Of a stretch of 64,000 nt of DNA, positions 59,201-64,000 are shown piece by piece. Origin of the DNA: Diadema setosum (lineage: Eukaryota > Echinodermata > Echinoidea > Diadematoida > Diadematidae); NCBI GenBank assembly GCA_033980235.1, contig CM067068.1, forward strand, positions 37,227,869-37,291,868, in the 5' to 3' direction. Numbering within the stretch: the first letter of the stretch is position 1; every line of letters begins with the position of its first letter. A program made the translations under genes and the position numbers. Below the pieces are notes generated by a model. The model was not told the DNA's origin. It made no database searches and saw only the letters and a list, made by a program, of their open reading frames with translations.

Positions 59201-62200
59201 TGGAACAGGAGTGGTGGGCGGTGTGGTGGGAATGGTAGTGGTCGGTACTGGCGTTGTGGTAGGTTCCGGTGTTGTGGTTGGTTCGGGTGTTGTGGTCGGT
59301 TCAGGTGTTGTTGTTGGTTCCGACGTTGTTGTTGGTTCTGGTGTTGTTGTAGCCTCTTCCGTTGTTGTTGGGGCAGGCATGGTGGTTGTCTGTGGCGTAG
59401 TTGTAGGTGCTGCGGTTGTGGTTGTGGCGACTGTTGTTGTCGTCTCTACGGTAGTTGTTGGTGGCGGCGACGTTGGGTAAGCTGTAACATTGAATTGAGA
59501 TAAAAAGCTATCTATCATGACAAAATATTGATTACTCCTGAAAGCAAACTCGCCGAAAGCAAAATATTTAGCCTGCTGCTTTCTATATTCTACTTACTGT
59601 TTTAGACAACATTTCTTTCAGTCTTTATGAACCGAAAGCTTACTCAATTTTATCTTATACAGGAAAACAATACAGAAACAGAGAAGACAAGCTTGTGAAT
59701 GTTGTATATGTCGTAGGAAACTCACGGGTGCATGTTCTTCCGTCACCGAAGTGATTCGGCGGGCAGGCCCCGCACTCATAGCGGTAGAGGACGCCACTTT
59801 GGGGAAAGATCATTGGCTGTGATCCGGGCAGGATGTTGAGGTCCGTGCACTCTACGCCATCGAAACACGGACTATCATCACAGGTGTGCGGATCTGAAGA
59901 AATGAGCAAATCAGATAAGATCCTCCACATCTTTGTGCTTTCACACGAAAGACTTAAAAATGAAACTTTGTGAATAATCATACAGTCAAATCAGACAATC
60001 ATTGTGATGCCTAAATGTTTACCAAAGAATTTGTCTACAAGAAAGTTTTGTTGAGATACCTGTAATTATACAAGAAAGAGTCACTCTTCATCATGACGTA
60101 ACAGATGCACATTTTATTTTCTTAGAGCACTTCGTTGAACAATATTCTGTATAGTTATATTATATTGTTACATGCCATATGATTTGCCGTAGTGGAGTTC
60201 ATCGGCATATTACAGCAACCATAACAACATAGTGAAAGAAAATAAATGTCATATGTCTCAATTCAGCCACTTTAATTTGTCATTTACATGTGCAGAGGGC
60301 TACACTCAGTATCACGGGTGTAAAAAAAAAAATGCAGCTGTTTGTGCTGCTCGGATCAAACATAACGGGAAGTATGCTCTATTTTTGGATAGGTATTGAG
60401 TAAGTAAGCTGTCACTGTAAGCGTATAATAAAAGAAAACAGACACAGGGATGACATTGATTATCTTACGTAGTCGAATACATTGATTGCCATCCCCGATG
60501 AATCCCATGTTACAGGTACACTCGTAGTTTCCATTTCCAGTCAGCGAGCATGTGGCATGTCGGTGACAGTCGTGGTGGCCGCTACTGCACACGTCTTCGG
60601 CTGAAATTGATGAAGATCGGTCAAATGCAGACGTAGAAGGTGTGATCACATTTTCATTTATTCGATGCTGTATTCTTATAGTAGACGTATATTATATTCT
60701 AAGGATCTCATCAACAATTGATTACTAAAGATATCACTTACGATCATGCGTCTAATATCTGTTTGCATTCTATTTTCATCAGTTGTTGCTATCATGCATA
60801 TTGTAGATATCCGGACAGGTATATTCTTGCAGGCAAAATGTTTGCAGTGGCTAATCTGTGTCGGTCTTTCATTAGAATATTGGTTATTGTATAACTTTGT
60901 CTACATATTTACATAATGGCAACAACATGACGGTATAGGCCTTCCTTGACGATACTAAATATTTAATCAAATCAATATATACTCCAGTTTATTCAATGAA
61001 AGATTAAGTGATTTTATAAGAGACAGTGTGAACAGTATAAGATGAGGTGATCAGTCACATAACACAGCACCCTGCATCGGTTATTACTCATGGTTTGGCT
61101 TTGAGGGATACTCACGAACACACGTCAGTTTGCCGTTCACATAGTTGAATCGGTAACCATGGTGACAGATACACATGAAATCTCCATACGTGTTCTTACA
61201 TCGTCTGCCTCGGCCACAAGATACCAAGCCTTCCTCGCATTCATTGATATCTGGAGGGAATATAAAACCGTGTACAGAGTAGGTCTAAAATATCATTTTT
61301 AGCGGAAACTACAGTATCTATAGGCATCGATAACATACGCCGACTTCGTCATTGCCATCAGCAAGCAGTATACATATATAAATATTGTTATTATCCTTTT
61401 ATATACATATATAATTATTGTTATCATCAGCAATCAGTATACATATATAATCATTGTTATTATCCTTCTCCTCCTCCTCCTCCTCCACCTCCACCTCCTC
61501 TTCCTCCTCCTCCTCCTCCTCCTCTTCCTCCTCCCCCTCCTCCTCCTCCTCCTCTTCCTCCTCCTCCTCCTCCTCCTCCTCCCCCTCCTCCTCCTCCTCT
61601 TCCTCTTCCTCCTCTTCCTCTTCCTCCTCTTCTTCCTCCTCCTCTTCCTCCTCTTCTTCCTCCTCTTCCTCTCCTCCTCTTCCTCCTCTTCTTCCTCCTC
61701 TTCTTCCTTACGTCCTCCCCCTCCTCCTCCTCCTCCTCCTCTTCCCCCTCTTCCTCCTAGGATACTCTTCCCCCTCTTCATCCTCCTCTTCCCCCTCTTC
61801 CTCCTCCTCTTCCCCTCCTCCACTTCCCCCTCTTCCTTCCTCCTCCTCCTTCCTCCTCCTCCTATCCACTCCTCCTCCTCTTCCTAATCCTAAACCTTAA
61901 TAATATTCTCACCATCATCACCTCCACCTCCTCTTCCTCCTCCTCCTCCTCCTCTTCCTCCTCCTCCTCCTCCTCCTCCTCCCCCTCCTCCTCCTCCTCC
62001 TCCTCTTCCTCCTCTTCCTCTTCCTCCTCTTCTTCCTCCTCCTCTGCCTCCTCTTCTTCCTCCTCTTCCTCCTCCTCTTCCTCCTCTTCCTCTCCTCCTC
62101 TTCCTCCTCTTCTTCCTCCTCTTCTTCCTCCTCCTCCCCCTCCTCCTCCTCCTCCTCCTCTTCCCCCTCTTCCTCCTAGGATACTCTTCCCCCTCTTCAT

Positions 62201-62419
62201 CCTCCTCTTCCCCCTCTTCCTCCTCCTCCTCTTCCCCTCCTCCACTTCCCCCTCTTCCTTCCTCCTCCTCCTTCCTCCTCCTCCTATCCACTCCTCCTCC
62301 TCTTCCTAATCCTAAACCTTAATAATATTCTCACCATCATCTGCGCCTTTGAATGTCTCTTTAACAGATATATGGCGCTATATACATATGCTGTGGATCA
62401 TCATCATCACCATCATCAC

Positions 62420-62473
<54 letters not shown>

Positions 62474-64000
62474 TATCAGCAATGTGTAAGAGAAATTGTT
62501 GAATCTCTCGGCAGCGCACATTCATAAATGACATGTAGCTGGGCTAGGTTTTTGTAATTTCGGCGATTTTTCTACCAATTCTGGCATAATGTTTCGTTTG
62601 TAAAAGCTTCAAGTTGGACTGACGTCTCCAGTGTCTGCACCTGTGCAACTGCGAAGAACAAAGACCTGGTCCAAAATAGTGTGGGCTGCATAGAATGAGA
62701 GGTTGTACAAACAGACCAGAGCTTGGCATATAAATCACCGACTTTGGGAGGTCAACAGCTGGTTCAAGCATGGGTAGGGTCCATGGTTCAAGCAAGGAGC
62801 TATAGCTCCTTGGTTCAAGCATGCTCAAAAAGTGAGATAAAACATGTCTCACCATCGAGAAAAAAAAATGTTCCGCGGATAGATCGTTCAGCTGACATTT
62901 TCTTTTAAAGAAATATGCAGAGGGCAAAAAATGTTTGTTCCAGTTGTTTGTTGTTTTGGGGACGTTTGGAGTTCATCGATGTTCTCTTCCCTTCCAAATC
63001 CAAATTTTCTGACAAACAATGCACGTACTGTTCCATGTTGTCATGGAGCAAGAATTTGACACTAGAACATGACTTTGACGCTCAGAAGAAAAGGCAAGTG
63101 CGCCCACTATTAATCACAACATTAGGAGGGGGCTTACTATGGAAGAAAATGGATAGTCTATCCAAGGATGTTCTAGGCGAATTAATACCTCCTTGGTTTT
63201 CTGTATGTGTCGCTTGGGAACAATATAGATGATTGGAATGCAAAAAGAAATAATAATCAGACATGGCCTTGTTCATATCTACGCAGATGATGTTTATCAC
63301 TGCCATGCTTCAAAAAAAAAGGTGACATTTCAAACATTGGAAAATATTGAAAACTAAAAAAAACAATACAAAACACGTTCCTATGACATTGAAGGTTTGC
63401 ATGCTTTCTCCCCCCCCCCTTATTCTCTCTCTCTCTCTCTTTCTCTTTCTCTTTCTTTCAAGACTATGGGAATAACCTGGTCTTTTTTAAATAACTATAT
63501 TAAATGACATAGTCACTTGAAGCATAACGAACCATGGACATCAAACCAAACCGAAGTAAGATATCAAGGTAACCTAGAATATCGTACATCAAAATAAAAC
63601 GCAATCCACCTGTAATCAACTTTATGTAAAAAACAAACAAACAAACAAAAAATCCCTAGAATAGATGAGGGCATGTTATCGGCATTTACTCGTGACGTCC
63701 TGGAACCGGGTTCGCCCTGTATTGAATCTACTGCAGCACTACCACTGTACCAACATCTTGAACGCAAAGAGTTAATGGTAAGCGACGGTAGTATGTCAAG
63801 GGGGTGACAAACTAACTGCTAATCTCTCGTTCGACCTGTTCTCATCATAGGACTGGGTTTTCGAGATGCACGTACCCTCACAGTTGTAACCATCGGCAGC
63901 AACTCGCATCCCTGCTGGACACAGACACCGAGTGTGGTAGTAATTGTGTCTCTGGCAGCCATATACACACCTACTCCTGCTGCAGCGATGATCGGCTGTG
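53651..64000 (-). CDS. EGF - Thr-rich - FAM171/CILP-like - Sushi extracellular protein, 5' partial
   Basis: Gene-level entry for eleven exons read from 64000 down to 53651, about 754 residues, with the N-terminus (signal peptide, probably more EGF repeats) beyond the window. Domain order: four EGF domains (exons at 63876, 61116, 60469 and 59726), a Thr/Pro-rich linker fused to a carboxypeptidase-regulatory-like beta-sandwich (58963-59481), a core module spread over exons 58311-55794 that resembles the extracellular part of FAM171 and of CILP (motif AWYFDRETGVWKQNG after splicing), a cysteine-containing segment (54797-55041) and a C-terminal Sushi domain (53651-53967). Introns are phase 1 except one phase 2. 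No membrane segment is seen after the module, so the product is probably secreted into matrix. FAM171 proteins differ in having a membrane span; CILP is secreted. The exact orthologue is not assigned. Confidence 0.8.
53997..54180. repeat. GATA microsatellite
   Basis: Starts 30 bp upstream (on the minus strand) of the Sushi exon acceptor, within the last intron. GATA units with AAGATA and GATGGATA interruptions. Confidence 0.95.
54392..54510. repeat. GT microsatellite
   Basis: About 58 GT units with GCGT interruptions, in the last intron of the matrix gene. Confidence 0.95.
54797..55041 (-). CDS. Exon: cysteine-containing CILP-like segment
   Basis: A 245-nt exon, phase 2 in and phase 1 out, acceptor TCGATAG|G and donor AAGG|GTAAGT. 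It encodes VNGIDFSYSSTSTTGETG, STCVQFKLQGQVRISSPC, then GGPSYCPAGYDTQIV and VPCEEVVIVVK. Four cysteines. The short CVQFKLQG-like strand recalls the ACLEFKC region of CILP; that resemblance is weak and the segment could be lineage-specific. Confidence 0.78.
55794..55980 (-). CDS. Exon: FAM171/CILP-like core, part 4
   Basis: A 187-nt exon, phase 1 in and phase 2 out (the only phase change in the visible gene), acceptor GTGAAAG|GG and donor GA|GTGAGT. It encodes VWKQNGVGRVKKTRTGDY, VWSFQARHFTWWSAMKPW and SCVIVRTCYDKKC. The WxF..x-H-x-x-WW pattern is what closes the module in FAM171 and CILP. Three cysteines. Confidence 0.8.
56168..56227. repeat. Poly-A tract, about 59 nt
   Basis: Almost pure A in the intron between exons 55794-55980 and 56634-56813. 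It may be the tail of a retroposed copy or an assembly-sensitive homopolymer. Confidence 0.9.
56634..56813 (-). CDS. Exon: FAM171/CILP-like core, part 3
   Basis: A 180-nt phase 1-1 exon, acceptor GCTTCAG|AG. It encodes VKLTGLEAFSMAEVTVVD, LPFEAEFPLNRRPPG and RLGAWYFDRETG. The donor is a non-ideal G|GTGCGC. I chose it because the open frame runs on past it with no better GT, because phase 1 is what the next exon needs, and because the join gives AWYFDRETGVWKQNG, which matches the conserved AW-x-FD-x-x-TG-x-W motif of FAM171/CILP-type modules. Confidence 0.75.
57084..57295. repeat. CCGAAGGTTCGTTAAT foldback repeat (second locus)
   Basis: Forward motif at about 57097-57120, 57155-57180 and 57200-57212; reverse copies (TTTTCGGATTGAAGAACC; AAATAACGAAC) at about 57235-57290. 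Intronic. Confidence 0.75.
57539..57661 (-). CDS. Exon: FAM171/CILP-like core, part 2
   Basis: A 123-nt phase 1-1 exon, acceptor CCTTACAG|GT and donor TCAG|GTAACC. It reads GLDLPEESMFEVKFTGVN then TSNPVELRKVPELIGAVEG. NTS is a potential N-glycosylation site. Confidence 0.75.
58311..58442 (-). CDS. Exon: FAM171/CILP-like core, part 1
   Basis: A 132-nt phase 1-1 exon, acceptor TTACAG|AA and donor GCGG|GTAGGA. It reads NVLPITVNKHPLRKEFPW then MSGMDRLVEFWPGERS and LPYSVEIPAG. The donor is slightly weak (GTAGGA). There is no cysteine. It is called by frame and phase continuity with its neighbours and by the ordinary codon pattern. Confidence 0.75.
58963..59481 (-). CDS. Exon: Thr/Pro-rich mucin-like linker and carboxypeptidase-regulatory-like domain
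   Basis: A 519-nt phase 1-1 exon, acceptor GTTACAG|CT and donor GAAA|GTAAGA. The first roughly 105 residues are Thr/Pro-rich with a six-residue repeat PEPTTT (18-nt DNA repeat, about 59260-59345), a likely heavily O-glycosylated spacer. It is followed by LTVLTLDGSAQQALLPDVQV, NSTTTSDGQVWLNIP and VIVVASKKGY. That strand pattern (adornment after a turn, TxDG, then a final xKxGY) matches carboxypeptidase-regulatory-like beta-sandwiches, which begin the FAM171 extracellular region. One NST sequon. Confidence 0.82.
59726..59893 (-). CDS. Exon: thrombospondin-type EGF domain 4
   Basis: A 168-nt phase 1-1 exon, acceptor CTTCAG|AT and donor C|GTGAGT. It reads PHTCDDSPCFDGVECTDL, a longer inserted loop, then YECGACPPNHFGDGRTCT. 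Six cysteines. The SPCFDGVEC and CGACPPNHFGDG motifs resemble the EGF domains of thrombospondin/COMP. The insert of about 19 residues between the third and fourth cysteines is longer than usual. Confidence 0.85.
60469..60600 (-). CDS. Exon: EGF domain 3
   Basis: A 132-nt phase 1-1 exon, acceptor TTTCAG|CC and donor C|GTAAGA. It reads EDVCSSGHHDCHRHATC, SLTGNGNYECTCNMGFIGDG and NQCIRL. All six EGF cysteines are present. The GFIGDG turn is typical of nidogen/thrombospondin-type EGF modules. Confidence 0.85.
60601..61115. other. Intron, nothing recognised
   Basis: No repeat or further exon recognised. Introns at 59894-60468 and 57662-58310 are likewise featureless. Confidence 0.5.
61116..61250 (-). 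CDS. Exon: calcium-binding EGF domain 2
   Basis: A 135-nt symmetrical phase 1-1 exon with acceptor CTCCAG|AT and donor C|GTGAGT. With the G from the previous exon it reads DINECEEGLVSCGRGRRC, then KNTYGDFMCICHHGYRF and ends NGKLTCV. The D-I-N-E start and the N..Y/F pattern after the third cysteine fit the calcium-binding EGF class. Six cysteines are present. Confidence 0.85.
61457..62316. repeat. CTC/TTC polypyrimidine array with internal 421-bp duplication
   Basis: Nearly pure C/T on the plus strand for about 850 bp. The non-repetitive marker CCTAATCCTAAACCTTAATA appears at about 61883 and 62304, followed each time by ATATTCTCACCATCAT, so a segment of about 421 bp has been duplicated. The Ser-rich, Glu-rich and Arg-rich frames over it are artefacts. 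Confidence 0.95.
62398..62474. repeat. CAT microsatellite
   Basis: About 24 CAT units, just downstream of a GGCGCTATATACATA motif resembling SINE tails. Confidence 0.95.
62475..63875. other. Intron between EGF exons 1 and 2, remainder
   Basis: Imperfect repeats of GGTTCAAGCATGG near 62760-62825, C-run and CT tract (63411-63460). No exon seen. Confidence 0.5.
63876..64000 (-). CDS. Exon: EGF domain 1 (window edge)
   Basis: Encodes TADHRCSRSRCVYGC followed by QRHNYYHTRCLCPAGMRV and DGYNCE: six cysteines in EGF spacing. It ends TGTGAGG|GTACGT in phase 1. The upstream boundary is not visible, because the exon runs off the window end. Confidence 0.8.

Noticed and set aside
59211..59480. Plus-strand Val/Gly-rich 89-codon frame
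   Set aside because: Antisense shadow of the Thr/Pro-rich exon of the matrix gene.
61434..62291. Several frames of 127-148 codons (Ser-rich, Glu-rich, Arg-rich)
   Set aside because: They are translations of the CTC/TTC array in different frames.

Overview
The window looks like nuclear DNA of a marine invertebrate deuterostome, most likely an echinoderm such as a sea urchin; the species cannot be fixed from the sequence alone. The reasons are intron-rich genes with phase-1 EGF exons, a vertebrate-like Golgi carbohydrate sulfotransferase, a mosaic extracellular-matrix gene, and intergenic DNA crowded with small foldback transposons, simple repeats and tRNA-derived SINE-like pieces. There are no prokaryotic-style gene arrays, operons or CRISPR arrays.

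Two genes are supported. (1) Plus strand, about 15.5-39.9 kb: a carbohydrate sulfotransferase of the HNK-1ST/C4ST/D4ST (CHST8-14) family. One catalytic exon (39025-39855) carries both PAPS-binding motifs. Two paralogous upstream exons (15479-16081 and 21050-21667) each encode a complete type II membrane anchor and stem, and each ends in phase 0, so either can splice to the catalytic exon. This predicts two Golgi enzymes with the same catalytic domain and different stems. (2) Minus strand, 64000 down to 53651, with its 5' end outside the window: eleven exons of a secreted matrix-type protein with four EGF domains, a Thr/Pro-rich mucin-like linker, a beta-sandwich plus core module resembling FAM171 and cartilage intermediate layer protein (CILP), and a C-terminal Sushi/CCP domain. 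All intron phases agree.

The rest is repeats. About sixteen small elements, many with long inverted repeats, are flanked by TTAA or a one-base variant: 1.9, 8.9, 9.4, 17.4, 18.8, 28.8, 30.8, 34.4, 35.0, 36.3, 38.1, 43.2, 44.7, 45.6 and 47.7 kb, plus a decayed copy at 47.3 kb. Two of them (38.1 and 45.6 kb) have piggyBac-like CCC termini and G-run/C-run palindromes. Two larger elements (2.4-4.8 and 11.6-12.9 kb) share a Helitron/Helentron-like layout: an asymmetric terminal repeat, a terminal hairpin and a tandem-repeat core of about 150 bp that repeatedly carries a DR1-type nuclear-receptor site. A dead mariner/Tc1-type transposon with an inverted duplication of its end lies at 7.26-8.39 kb. 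Large microsatellites (GATA, GT, CTC, CAT, TAC, TTG) fill many intervals. Region by region: 0-15 kb repeats; 15-40 kb sulfotransferase gene with a repeat-filled intron; 40-53 kb intergenic DNA with foldback elements and a SINE; 53.6-64 kb matrix gene.
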